Part shown: positions 43,058 through 49,765 of the stretch, in pieces | Layout of the letters: every line of letters begins with the position of its first letter | How positions within the stretch are numbered: position 1 is the stretch's first letter | Source of the DNA: Nocardioides jiangxiensis | GTDB taxonomy: Bacteria > Actinomycetota > Actinomycetes > Propionibacteriales > Nocardioidaceae | Direction of reading: 5' to 3' | Assembly: GCF_030580915.1 (NCBI RefSeq) | Contig: NZ_JAUQTA010000001.1 | Coordinates: 496,001 to 560,000, forward strand | DNA: 64,000 nt | The notes under the pieces: generated by a model | What the model was told of the DNA's origin: nothing | The model's database searches: none | The model's input: the letters and a program-made list of their open reading frames with translations, nothing else | Made by a program: the position numbers and the translations under genes

Positions 43058-43837
43058 TCAGCTCGACTGACCCGTGGCCTCATCACCATCGCCGGAGCCT
43101 GTGTCAGCACACGTGAAGCCCGCGAGGTCATCGACGCCCACCGACGTGCCCGAGGCGCGATACGCCAGGCCGCCCTGACTGCCCGACACTCGCGTAAGAC
43201 TCAGCTTCTCCGGCAGGCCGCCCGACCACCTCAGACGGAGCGCATCACCCAACCCAAGCGAAGGAACCGGGGCATCGACGCCGGCAACGGTCACGCGCAC
43301 CACCGTCGCGATCACATATCCGCTGGCGACAGCCAGGGAGAGCTCCGCCTGCGCTTTCGCCGCCCCCAAGGGGCCGTCAACAGCGAACTCGACGACTGGA
43401 TGCGCACCCGCCGGCCGAGCGAAGTGGGCACCCAGGGACGCCGCCCGCTCATCGCTCGCGCGGAGCAGGGCCGTTGCACTGGCCCAGCTCAACGTTCCCC
43501 GCACATCGACCCGGTCCACCACCCGGTGCTTCACGTCGAGACCGTGCATCGTGACGGTGACGTCGGTCGGACCACCCACCGTCCCGAGCTGGTCGACGCC
43601 GACCCGGACCTCACGGAACGTGTCGCGCGGCGCCTGCAGAAGCACCGGCGAAGACACCGAAGCCGTCACACGACGGGATTCACAGTGGGCAGCCTCGAGG
43701 AGTCGGACCGCCTCGTGCGCGACGCGCGACTCGACTTCATTGCGAGCCACGATCTCGAGCCCGCAGGCGATCACCAGGAGCAACCCGAGGACCACAAGTG
43801 GCACGACGACCGACAAGCGACCAGGCAGAAAGCGCAT
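43058..43837 (-). CDS. DUF2993-family lipid-binding-type protein, probable lipoprotein
   Basis: A 259-residue protein resembling the DUF2993 family, which includes mycobacterial LmeA, an envelope lipid-binding protein. The N-terminus has a hydrophobic signal ending in LLLVIA then Cys25, compatible with a lipobox. Family-like features: a beta-rich domain with SSPVLLQAPRDTFREVRVGV, VTVTMHGLDVKHRVVDRVDV, RGTLSWASATALL, and the closing LPEKLSLTRVSGSQGGLAYRASG. ATG 43837 is used; the frame open to 44080 lies antisense to the integrase. An operator of the mce array type lies 22 bp upstream, so it is probably in the mce regulon and may shuttle the transported lipid. Confidence 0.72.
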   Translation of the reverse strand: MRFLPGRLSVVVPLVVLGLLLVIACGLEIVARNEVESRVAHEAVRLLEAAHCESRRVTASVSSPVLLQAPRDTFREVRVGVDQLGTVGGPTDVTVTMHGLDVKHRVVDRVDVRGTLSWASATALLRASDERAASLGAHFARPAGAHPVVEFAVDGPLGAAKAQAELSLAVASGYVIATVVRVTVAGVDAPVPSLGLGDALRLRWSGGLPEKLSLTRVSGSQGGLAYRASGTSVGVDDLAGFTCADTGSGDGDEATGQSS

Positions 43838-43858
43838 GCGAGGACAATGACAAGAAAC

Positions 43859-43872
43859 TGATGATTTCGTCA
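43859..43872. promoter_or_regulatory. island operator copy before DUF2993 gene
   Basis: TGATGATTTCGTCA, read on the other strand as TGACGAAATCATCA, matches the TGACGAWWTCATCA elements at 33979 and 34021. It is 22 bp before the DUF2993 start, at the place of a promoter. Confidence 0.7.
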
Positions 43873-43977
43873 ACTCTGTTGTTGGCGGAGACCATGCGCG
43901 CAGCGGAGACCGCATGAGCGAGCCGCCGGGCAGCCATAGGCCGGACCGAGATCGCGGCTGCCGTCGTCCCTGGCTCT

Positions 43978-44472
43978 GTGCAATCCCGGCCATCACGACG
44001 TACGCGAACTGGCGGCATCGTGAGGGGCCGGGATGAGTTGTCCACAGCCAGCGCCACCAAGACTGCCTCCTCGGACGCACTTCTGCCGCTTCCAGATATC
44101 TGCGTCGAAGCCCTCCGCTCGCACCGAGTCCTGAGCAACCGCTGGAAACGTCGCGCCGGCGAGGCGTGGCACGACTCCGGCCTCGTGTTCTCGACGCAGT
44201 TCGGACTGCCCATCGACCCGCGCAACTTCAACCGCAGCTTCAAGCGCCGCGCGGAACTGGCCGGCGTGCCTGTCATCCCGGTCCACTCAACCCGTCGCAC
44301 GTGCGCGTCGCTGCTGGTCGAACTCGGCGTCCATCCTCGAGTCGCGATGGCCATCATGCGGCACAGCCAGATCTCCGTAACGATGAACATCTACAGCCAG
44401 GTGGCGTCGTCTTCCACCCGCGATGCCCTCGCAAATCTCGGCGCGAGACTCGCGGAAGGGGGTCATTCGTGA
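43978..44472 (+). pseudogene. 5'-truncated tyrosine recombinase (integrase) of the island
   Basis: The frame encodes only the C-terminal 150 or so residues of an actinobacterial phage-type integrase: LPLPDICVEALRSHR, GLVFSTQFGLPIDPRNFNRSFKR, then the catalytic HSTRRTC (His-x-x-Arg) and IMRHSQISVTMNIYSQV, with the box II His and the nucleophile Tyr. The N-terminal arm-binding and core-binding domains and the first catalytic Arg are absent, and no coding remnant was found in 43838-43977. A complete enzyme would be about 380 residues, so it should be inactive. Its position 107 bp from the tRNA att repeat identifies it as the integrase of this island. Confidence 0.88.
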
Positions 44473-44473
44473 C

Positions 44474-44493
44474 CAGCGTTGCTGCACTTTCGT
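44474..44493 (+). repeat. right copy of 20-bp island-end repeat (putative integrase arm site)
   Basis: Identical to 23034-23053 and in the same orientation. It starts 1 bp after the integrase stop and ends 86 bp before the right att repeat. Confidence 0.7.
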
Positions 44494-44531
44494 GTGCACC
44501 CCCGCGAAATCCAGCCGTTTCGGCCGAAATG

Positions 44532-44577
44532 ACAAACAGCCTCTGATCCGCGTTTCCGCAGATCAGAGGCTGTTTGT
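44532..44577. terminator. terminator of tRNA-Ala supplied by the island
   Basis: A 17-bp perfect stem (44532-44548 with 44561-44577) around a 12-nt loop, 8 bp beyond the tRNA 3' end on the leftward strand, followed there by TTTGTCATTT. It is unrelated in sequence to the hairpin next to the tRNA remnant at 22876, so integration replaced the tRNA's terminator as well as its 3' half. It also faces the integrase remnant. Confidence 0.8.
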
Positions 44578-44579
44578 GT

Positions 44580-44628
44580 TTCCTGTGGAGGTGAGGGGAC
44601 TCGAACCCCTGACCCCCTGCATGCCATG
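44580..44628 (-). repeat. right island att repeat within intact tRNA-Ala
   Basis: Identical to 22907-22955 over 49 bp. It contains the 3' half of the functional tRNA-Ala, as restored by the island on integration. Identity ends inside the anticodon arm. Confidence 0.92.
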
Positions 44629-44658
44629 CAGGTGCGCTACCAGCTGCGCCACACCCCC
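44586..44658 (-). tRNA. tRNA-Ala(GGC)
   Basis: A 73-nt cloverleaf on the leftward strand: acceptor stem GGGGGTG/CACCTCC, D arm GCGCAGCTGGTAGCGC, anticodon arm CCTGC-ATGGCAT-GCAGG with anticodon GGC, T arm AGGGGTTCGAGTCCCCT, discriminator A; CCA is not encoded. It is the integration site of the island. Its 3' half comes from the island copy. Confidence 0.97.
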
Positions 44659-44699
44659 AGGTGGGTTGTTCCCCGGTCTCCCGGGCAACGACGAGAACT

Positions 44700-45386
44700 T
44701 TAGCGAACAGGTGGCGCGGATGTGAAATCGGGGTCCGGCACGGACAGGTTCCAGGCCGCCAGACGCCACCGACCAGCGGAAACAGGGCCTTCGTGCTCGA
44801 GCAGCGCCCAGCCGCAGTTGACCGGGTGACGCAGCGCCTGGGCGATCTCCGGGGTCCAGCCGAGCAGGGCGGAGACACCGACCTTGATCGCTCCGCCGTG
44901 CGCCACGACGGCCGCGGTCTCCCCCGGCGCGATCGAGGCGACGAGGTCCACCAGCGCGGCGGAGACACGGGCGGCGAGCTCCTCGGTCGTCTCCATGCCC
45001 GGCAGCGGGTCCCAGCGCCCTTCCCTGAACGCCGCGTACTGCTGCGGGAAGCGGGCCTCGAACTCGGCGTTCGTCAGCCCCGTCCGCTCCCCCAGCGCGA
45101 ACTCGCGCAGGCGCGCGTCGAAGACCGGGTCGAGGCCGCTCTCCTTCGCGACGTACGCCGCGGTCTCGCGCGCCCGGGCGAGGTCGGAGGACCACAGGGC
45201 CACCGGCGACAGCCGGGCGATCCACGGCGCCGCCGCAGCGGCCTCCGCGTGGCCGGAGCGGTCGAGCGAGACGTCCGAGTGCCCCTGGGCGCGGCCCTCG
45301 GCGTTCCAGGCGGTGCGGCCGTGGCGCAGCACGACCAGGCGGCGTACCTCTCCGGAGGCGGCCCCCGGCATGTGCTGCGCGCTCAC
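44700..45386 (-). CDS. histidine phosphatase-family protein, GpgP-like
   Basis: A 228-residue phosphoglycerate-mutase-fold phosphatase. The catalytic RHG is in RRLVVLRHGRTAWNAEGRAQG near residue 20, with the partner His in AAVVAHGGAIK near 163 and the Glu in REFALGERTG. It follows rsfS by 21 bp. The order nadD-rsfS-phosphatase matches the mycobacterial locus where the phosphatase is GpgP (glucosyl-3-phosphoglycerate phosphatase of methylglucose lipopolysaccharide synthesis). That specific role is inferred from context; other phosphatase substrates are possible. GTG start. Confidence 0.85.
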   Translation of the reverse strand: MSAQHMPGAASGEVRRLVVLRHGRTAWNAEGRAQGHSDVSLDRSGHAEAAAAAPWIARLSPVALWSSDLARARETAAYVAKESGLDPVFDARLREFALGERTGLTNAEFEARFPQQYAAFREGRWDPLPGMETTEELAARVSAALVDLVASIAPGETAAVVAHGGAIKVGVSALLGWTPEIAQALRHPVNCGWALLEHEGPVSAGRWRLAAWNLSVPDPDFTSAPPVR

Positions 45387-45407
45387 GAGCCGTCGATCAG
45401 GGAGGGA

Positions 45408-45791
45408 TCAGGCGTCCGCAGGACCGTGCAGGTCCTTGGGAAGCTCGATGAGGGGGCTGTCGCGCCACAGGCGCTCGAGCGCGTAGTACTCGCGCTCCTC
45501 CTGGCGCTGCACGTGGATCACGATGTCGCCGAAGTCGAGGAGGACCCACAGGCCCTCCTTGTCGCCCTCGCGGCGGATCGGCTTGAGGGCGCTGTCCTCG
45601 CGGAGCTTGTCCTCGATCTCCTCGACGATCGCCTTGACCTGCGGCTCGTTGTTGCCGGTGGCCAGGAGGTAGGCGTCGGTGATGCCGACCTGCTCGCTGA
45701 CGTCGTACGCCCGGATCTCGGTCGCCTTCTTGTCCGCGGCAGCGCGCGCGGCGATGGTGATCAGGCGGACGGACTCTTCGTGGGCGGTCAT
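45408..45791 (-). CDS. rsfS: ribosomal silencing factor RsfS
   Basis: A 127-residue RsfS/Iojap-family protein that binds uL14 of the large ribosomal subunit and blocks subunit joining under starvation. Family segments: [43 protein letters not shown], and [30 protein letters not shown]. The ATG overlaps the nadD stop by 4 bp, a common pairing in actinobacteria. Confidence 0.96.
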   Translation of the reverse strand: MTAHEESVRLITIAARAAADKKATEIRAYDVSEQVGITDAYLLATGNNEPQVKAIVEEIEDKLREDSALKPIRREGDKEGLWVLLDFGDIVIHVQRQEEREYYALERLWRDSPLIELPKDLHGPADA

Positions 45792-46417
45792 GCGGTGTCC
45801 CCTTCGAGGGCAGGTGTGTAGAGGCGGTGCTTGGCGACGTACTGCACGACGCCATCGGGCACGAGGTACCAGATCGGCTCCCCGCGCTCGGTGCGCTCAC
45901 GGCAGTCGGTCGAGGAGATGGCCAGCGCCGGGATCTCCACGATGGAAACACGATCGGAGGGAATGTCCCCGATCGTGGCCGGGTCCATCTCGTACCCCGG
46001 GCGGGTGCAGCCGACGAAGTGCGCGAGCTCGAAGAGCTCCGCCACGTCGCGCCAGGTGAAGATCTCGGTCAGCGCGTCGGCGCCGGTGATGAAGTAGAGC
46101 TCCGCATCCGGCATCTCCGCGGCGAGGTCGCGCAGCGTGTCGATCGTGTACGTCGGACCGTCACGGTCGATGTCCACGCGCGAGACCCGGAAGCTCGGGT
46201 TGGCCGCCGTCGCGATCACCGTCATCAGGTAGCGGTGCTCGGCGGGACTGACCGACCGGCCGTCGCGTGCGGTCTTCTGCCACGGGTCACCCGTGGGGAC
46301 GAAGACGACCTCGTCGAGGTCGAACCACGCGCGGACCTCGCTCGCCGCCACGAGGTGGCCGTGGTGGATGGGGTCGAACGTGCCACCCATCACGCCCACG
46401 CGGCGGCGAGGAGTCAT
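45788..46417 (-). CDS. nadD: nicotinate-nucleotide adenylyltransferase NadD
   Basis: A 209-residue nucleotidyltransferase that makes nicotinic acid adenine dinucleotide for NAD synthesis. The HxGH-type motif [21 protein letters not shown] is near residue 10 and the C-terminal ISSTDCRER replaces the usual ISST.IR. ATG 46417 is used, 4 bp after the stop of the small membrane gene; the slightly longer frame overlaps that gene. Essential housekeeping gene. Confidence 0.96.
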   Translation of the reverse strand: MTPRRRVGVMGGTFDPIHHGHLVAASEVRAWFDLDEVVFVPTGDPWQKTARDGRSVSPAEHRYLMTVIATAANPSFRVSRVDIDRDGPTYTIDTLRDLAAEMPDAELYFITGADALTEIFTWRDVAELFELAHFVGCTRPGYEMDPATIGDIPSDRVSIVEIPALAISSTDCRERTERGEPIWYLVPDGVVQYVAKHRLYTPALEGDTA

Positions 46418-46421
46418 GCGA

Positions 46422-46580
46422 TCAGCTGTGCTCGCGGCCGCCACCGATCGCGAAGACGACCAGCAGCAGGGAGACGATCAGGATGCCCAGCGTGACGCCG
46501 CCGATGATGTAGGGGGCGTTGGTCGTCTCCTCCGCCTTCTCGGCGGTCGCGACCAGGGCAAGAACGAAGGTGCTCAGCAT
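46422..46580 (-). CDS. small membrane protein upstream of nadD
   Basis: A 52-residue protein with a short hydrophilic stretch ([10 protein letters not shown]) and one strong membrane span, [24 protein letters not shown], ending REHS. It is too short for most gene callers but has an ATG, a clean stop, and lies 4 bp before nadD. Small one-span proteins at this place are common in Nocardioides-type genomes as far as I recall. Function unknown. Confidence 0.75.
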   Translation of the reverse strand: MLSTFVLALVATAEKAEETTNAPYIIGGVTLGILIVSLLLVVFAIGGGREHS

Positions 46581-46644
46581 GGCGGACACGATACCGGTCC
46601 CCGGCCCCGACCGGCGTCACTGACCGTGTGACGTCGTACGCCGC

Positions 46645-47121
46645 TCAGTGGCCGACCGGCAGCACGTCGAGCAGCGAGGTGAAGCCTGCGAGGATCGCCC
46701 ACGACTGCAGGGCCCGCCCGAGGAAGATCGCACCGAAGAAGATCACCTGGTTCATCCGCAGCGCGCCGCCGAGCACGCCCATCACCAGCAGCGGAGGTAC
46801 GCCGATCAGGCCCGAGGCGAAGGTCAGCCCCGCTGCAGCGAGCGGGTGCCCGTTGACGACCTTCTCCCACCGCTCGTAGCGCGCCTTGAACTTCGGCGTC
46901 TCGAGCCGCTTCTGCATCCACGGCATGCTCATGCTGCGCAGGGAGCCGTGATACCAGACCACCTTGCCCGCGGCCTGGCCCGCGCCGGCCGCGATCGCGA
47001 CGGGGATGATCGCCGAGCTCGGGATGAGGGTGGCGATGCCGACGAGGTAGACCTCGACGTTGAAGAGGGGGATCACCGAACCCAGGATCGAGTAACCGAG
47101 GGTGCCCAGGATCGCCTTCAC
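46645..47121 (-). CDS. VTT/SNARE-associated-like (DedA/YqaA-type) membrane protein
   Basis: A 158-residue integral membrane protein with the VTT-domain look: VEVYLVGIATLIPSSAIIPVAIAAGAGQAAGKVVWYHG near residue 20-60, and FASGLIGVPPLLVMGVLGGALRM near 100-125. DedA/VTT proteins act in lipid scrambling or flipping. The GTG start leaves 34 bp from proA. Exact family unclear; shorter than full DedA proteins. Confidence 0.75.
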   Translation of the reverse strand: MKAILGTLGYSILGSVIPLFNVEVYLVGIATLIPSSAIIPVAIAAGAGQAAGKVVWYHGSLRSMSMPWMQKRLETPKFKARYERWEKVVNGHPLAAAGLTFASGLIGVPPLLVMGVLGGALRMNQVIFFGAIFLGRALQSWAILAGFTSLLDVLPVGH

Positions 47122-47155
47122 GGGTGCGGACGCTACCGGCTGGGAAGTGACGCTG

Positions 47156-48406
47156 TCAGCGAATGTGGCCGTCGCCGGTGACGACGTACTTCGTGCTGGT
47201 CATCTCGGGCAGGCCCATGGGGCCGCGCGCGTGCAGCTTCTGCGTCGAGATGCCGATCTCGGCCCCGAAGCCGAACTCGCCGCCGTCGGTGAATCGCGTG
47301 CTGGCGTTGACCATCACCGCCGCCGAGTCGACCGCCGCGGTGAAGCGACGCGCTGCCCGCTGGTCCTCGGTGACGATCGCGTCGGTGTGGCCGCTCGAGA
47401 AGCGGCGGATGTGCGCGATGGCGTCCTCGATGTCGCCCACCACGCGCGCCGAGATCTCGAGCGCGAGGTACTCGCACGCGTAGTCCTCGTCGGTGGCGGC
47501 GGTGACGTCGTCGTACTCCTGGAAGCGGTCGTCGCCGTGGATCGCCACCCCAGCGCCCTGGAGTGCCTCGATCACCCGCGGGAGGAAGTCGTCGGCGATC
47601 GCCTCGTGCACGAGCAGCGACTCGGCGGAGTTGCAGACGCTCGTGCGGTGGGTCTTGGAGTTCATGACGATGGCCAGCGCCTTGTCGAGGTCAGCGGCGG
47701 CGTCGACGTAGACGTGGCAGACGCCGACGCCGGTCTCGATGACCGGCACGATCGACTCGGTGACCACCGCGTTGATCAGACCGGCGCCACCGCGCGGGAT
47801 GAGCACGTCGACCAGGCCGCGGGCCTGCATCAGCGCCTTGACCGAGTCGTGGCTCTCCGCAGATACCAGCTGGATGACGTCGGCGGGCAGGGAGGCGCCC
47901 GCGACGGCGTCGCGGAGCACCTCGACGATGGCGGCGTTGGAGCTCAGGGCGCTGCCCGAGCCGCGCAGCAGCACCGCGTTGCCCGACTTCAGGCAGATGC
48001 CGGCGGCGTCGGCGGTGACGTTGGGGCGCGCCTCGTAGATCATGCCGACGACACCGAACGGCACCCGGATCTGGCGCAGCTCGAGGCCGTTGGCCAGCGT
48101 GCTGCCCCGCACGACCTCGCCGACCGGGTCGGCGAGGCCCGCGACCATGCGCAGGCCGTCGGCCATGTCCGCGATCCGCTGCTCGGTCAGGCGCAGGCGG
48201 TCGATGATGTTGGGCGGCGTGCCGCCCTCCTCTGCCCGCGCGACGTCGTCGGCGTTGGCCGCGAGGATCCGCGGGGTGTGGGCGACGAGCGCGTCGGCCA
48301 TCGCGTGCAGCGCTGCGTCCTTGGTCGCGCGCGTGGCGACGGCCAGCTCGTGGCTGGCCTCGCGGGCGCGGAGTGCTGCTGCCTGGACGTCCTGCTCGAT
48401 GCTCAC
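47156..48406 (-). CDS. proA: glutamate-5-semialdehyde dehydrogenase ProA
   Basis: A 416-residue gamma-glutamyl phosphate reductase, the second step of proline synthesis from glutamate. The catalytic Cys is in [16 protein letters not shown] near residue 255; cofactor and substrate regions [17 protein letters not shown] near 115, [16 protein letters not shown] near 140 and [15 protein letters not shown] at the C-terminus are typical. It is divergent from the SGNH genes with 57 bp between. Confidence 0.97.
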   Translation of the reverse strand: MSIEQDVQAAALRAREASHELAVATRATKDAALHAMADALVAHTPRILAANADDVARAEEGGTPPNIIDRLRLTEQRIADMADGLRMVAGLADPVGEVVRGSTLANGLELRQIRVPFGVVGMIYEARPNVTADAAGICLKSGNAVLLRGSGSALSSNAAIVEVLRDAVAGASLPADVIQLVSAESHDSVKALMQARGLVDVLIPRGGAGLINAVVTESIVPVIETGVGVCHVYVDAAADLDKALAIVMNSKTHRTSVCNSAESLLVHEAIADDFLPRVIEALQGAGVAIHGDDRFQEYDDVTAATDEDYACEYLALEISARVVGDIEDAIAHIRRFSSGHTDAIVTEDQRAARRFTAAVDSAAVMVNASTRFTDGGEFGFGAEIGISTQKLHARGPMGLPEMTSTKYVVTGDGHIR

Positions 48407-48451
48407 GAGGAAATCCTACGGGGGCGGACCCGCGGTCCTCCCCGTCGTCCG

Positions 48452-48463
48452 TAGGGTGCAGCC
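48452..48463 (+). promoter_or_regulatory. TANNNT -10 box giving a leaderless SGNH mRNA
   Basis: TAGGGT (48452-48457) is followed by 6 nt and the ATG of the first SGNH gene, and no ribosome site is present. Confidence 0.45.
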
Positions 48464-48976
48464 ATGCGCGTCCTCCTCTGCGGCGACAGCCAGCTTGCCC
48501 GCCTCGCCCGCTACCCCCTTCCGGTCGCTCGCCACGTCGTCAACCGGGCCGTCGGCGGAGCGACCGCCCTCGAGGTCGCGCAGCAGGTGGCCGATCTCGA
48601 CCCGCGGGAGTTCGACGTCGTCATGCTGGGCGTCGGGACCAACGACGCCGGCACCCGGCCCGTGCCCCTCTCCGACTTCACGGCCGCCGTGCGGTCGCTC
48701 GTCGACTGGGCGCGCCCGACTCCCGTGGTGTTCGTGTCCAGCCCGGGCGCCGACCCGCGTGCCGACGCGGCCTACGACGACGCGAACATGGCGGCCTACG
48801 CCGCCGCCGCGCGGGACGTCGTGACCGCTGCCGGCGGCCGCTTCGTCGACACGCCGCGCCTGCTGGGGCCGCTCGGGCGCGTCGGCCGCATGCCCGACGG
48901 CATCCACGTCGGCAAGCTGGCGCACGCCGTGTACATACCCGCGCTCCGGCGGGCCGCGCGGCGGGCCCTGGCGTGA
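48464..48976 (+). CDS. SGNH/GDSL-family hydrolase 1
   Basis: A 170-residue esterase-type hydrolase. Block I GDS (Gly7-Asp8-Ser9 with nucleophile Ser9), block III GVGTNDAG near 56, and block V DGIHVGKLAH near 144 with the catalytic Asp and His. No signal peptide, so cytoplasmic. Its stop overlaps the next gene's GTG by 4 bp; the two are tandem paralogues. Substrate unknown. Confidence 0.85.
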   Translation: MRVLLCGDSQLARLARYPLPVARHVVNRAVGGATALEVAQQVADLDPREFDVVMLGVGTNDAGTRPVPLSDFTAAVRSLVDWARPTPVVFVSSPGADPRADAAYDDANMAAYAAAARDVVTAAGGRFVDTPRLLGPLGRVGRMPDGIHVGKLAHAVYIPALRRAARRALA

Positions 48977-49494
48977 GGGTCCTGATCGCCGGCGACAGCC
49001 ACCTCGCCCGCCCGGTCCGGGGCGGCTGGTCGATCGCTCCGGGCGCCGTTTCGGTGGCGGTCGGCGGCTCCGTGGCCACCGACCTCCCCTGCCAGGTGGC
49101 CACGCTCGACCCGTCGGCATACGACGTGGTGGTGGTGTCGATCGGCACCAACGACGCGGGCTGGCGCGAGGTCCCGCTGGAGGAGTTCCGCGCGGCGGTC
49201 TCGGGGTTCCTCTCCTGGGCCGGCCAGACACCGGTCCTCCTGATGACGTCTCCCGGATGCGACGAGTCACGCGCGTCGGGGCACTGGAGCGACGCCCGCC
49301 TCCGCGCGTACGCCGACGCCGCGGCGGAGGCCGTCACGCGAGCCGGGGGCAGCGTGCTGAGCACCCCGTCCGTGCTGGCTCCCCTCGGTGCAGCCGCGTT
49401 CGTCGAGGACGGCTTCCACCTCACGCCGGCGGCGTACGACCTGCTGCTGCCCGCACTGGCGGAAGCCGCGCGCGCCACTGGCCGCAGTCGCTGA
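48973..49494 (+). CDS. SGNH/GDSL-family hydrolase 2
   Basis: A 173-residue paralogue of the preceding protein: VRVLIAGDSHLARPV (GDS near residue 7), SIGTNDAGW near 57 and DGFHLTPAAYDLLL near 147. The GTG start overlaps the previous stop by 4 bp (GTGA). A frame open from 48373 was rejected as it covers the first hydrolase in another frame. Divergence between the copies suggests an old duplication with possibly different substrates. Confidence 0.85.
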   Translation: MRVLIAGDSHLARPVRGGWSIAPGAVSVAVGGSVATDLPCQVATLDPSAYDVVVVSIGTNDAGWREVPLEEFRAAVSGFLSWAGQTPVLLMTSPGCDESRASGHWSDARLRAYADAAAEAVTRAGGSVLSTPSVLAPLGAAAFVEDGFHLTPAAYDLLLPALAEAARATGRSR

Positions 49495-49571
49495 CCGTCT
49501 CCGGCTCGTACTCGGTTCGACTCGCCACGGGTCACGAGCTCGGAGCATGATCCGCACGACGTTCACCGAGT

Positions 49572-49685
49572 CGCGCCGAGACGGGGCCTGTGCCGGGCAC
49601 AGGCCACGTCTCGGCGCGGCACGGGCCCCGTCTCGGCGCGGCACGGGCCCCGTCTCGGCGCGGCACGAGGCCCGTCTCGGCGGAG
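49572..49685. repeat. 22-bp tandem repeats with a large hairpin
   Basis: A 47-nt inverted repeat (49572-49618; 12-bp outer and 9-bp inner stem, one mismatch, 3-nt loop) is followed by three 22-bp units at 49607, 49629 and 49651 (first two identical, third altered at its end) and a partial fourth at 49673. Each unit starts CGTCTCGGCGCGG, which is also the right arm of the hairpin, so the left arm can pair with any unit. No coding content. It sits in the 271-bp gap between the SGNH genes and etfA. Confidence 0.7.
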
Positions 49686-49690
49686 ATGAC

Positions 49691-49726
49691 GAACGCCCCG
49701 ACCCTCCGGAGAGGATCGGGGCGTTC
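49691..49726. terminator. terminator after etfA
   Basis: GAACGCCCCGA and its exact reverse complement TCGGGGCGTTC (11-bp stem, 14-nt loop with minor internal pairing) lie 40 bp beyond the etfA stop on the leftward strand and may act on both strands. Confidence 0.75.
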
Positions 49727-49765
49727 GCTACGACCTGGGTCGCGGGATTCAGCTCATGCGGAGCG

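Larger units (their letters stand above)
22907..44628. mobile_element. tRNA-Ala-integrated genomic island carrying mce operon and catabolic genes
   Basis: The segment is bounded by 49-bp perfect direct repeats of a tRNA 3' end, with the intact tRNA at the right end, a truncated tyrosine-integrase gene about 100 bp inside that end, and a second pair of 20-bp direct repeats 78-86 bp inside each end. The repeat-to-repeat unit is 21,673 bp. This is the standard signature of integration at a tRNA gene. The integrase lacks its N-terminal two thirds and no other mobility gene is seen, so the island is probably fixed. Cargo includes a complete Mce importer, three TetR genes, an aromatic meta-cleavage gene set, a secreted protease and an unusual ATPase/STAS protein. 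Confidence 0.88.

Noticed and set aside
25191..43837. Cholesterol-catabolism island
   Set aside because: An Mce importer with TetR control fits, but no 3-ketosteroid dehydrogenase, KshA/B, HsaC-like or steroid side-chain genes are present.
43838..44080. Longer N-terminus for the DUF2993 protein
   Set aside because: The extra 81 codons overlap the integrase remnant and the operator; ATG 43837 begins a proper signal sequence.
49685..49692. TGACGAA next to the etfA terminator as another island operator
   Set aside because: It lacks the TCATCA partner half and is outside the island; one hexamer is expected by chance.
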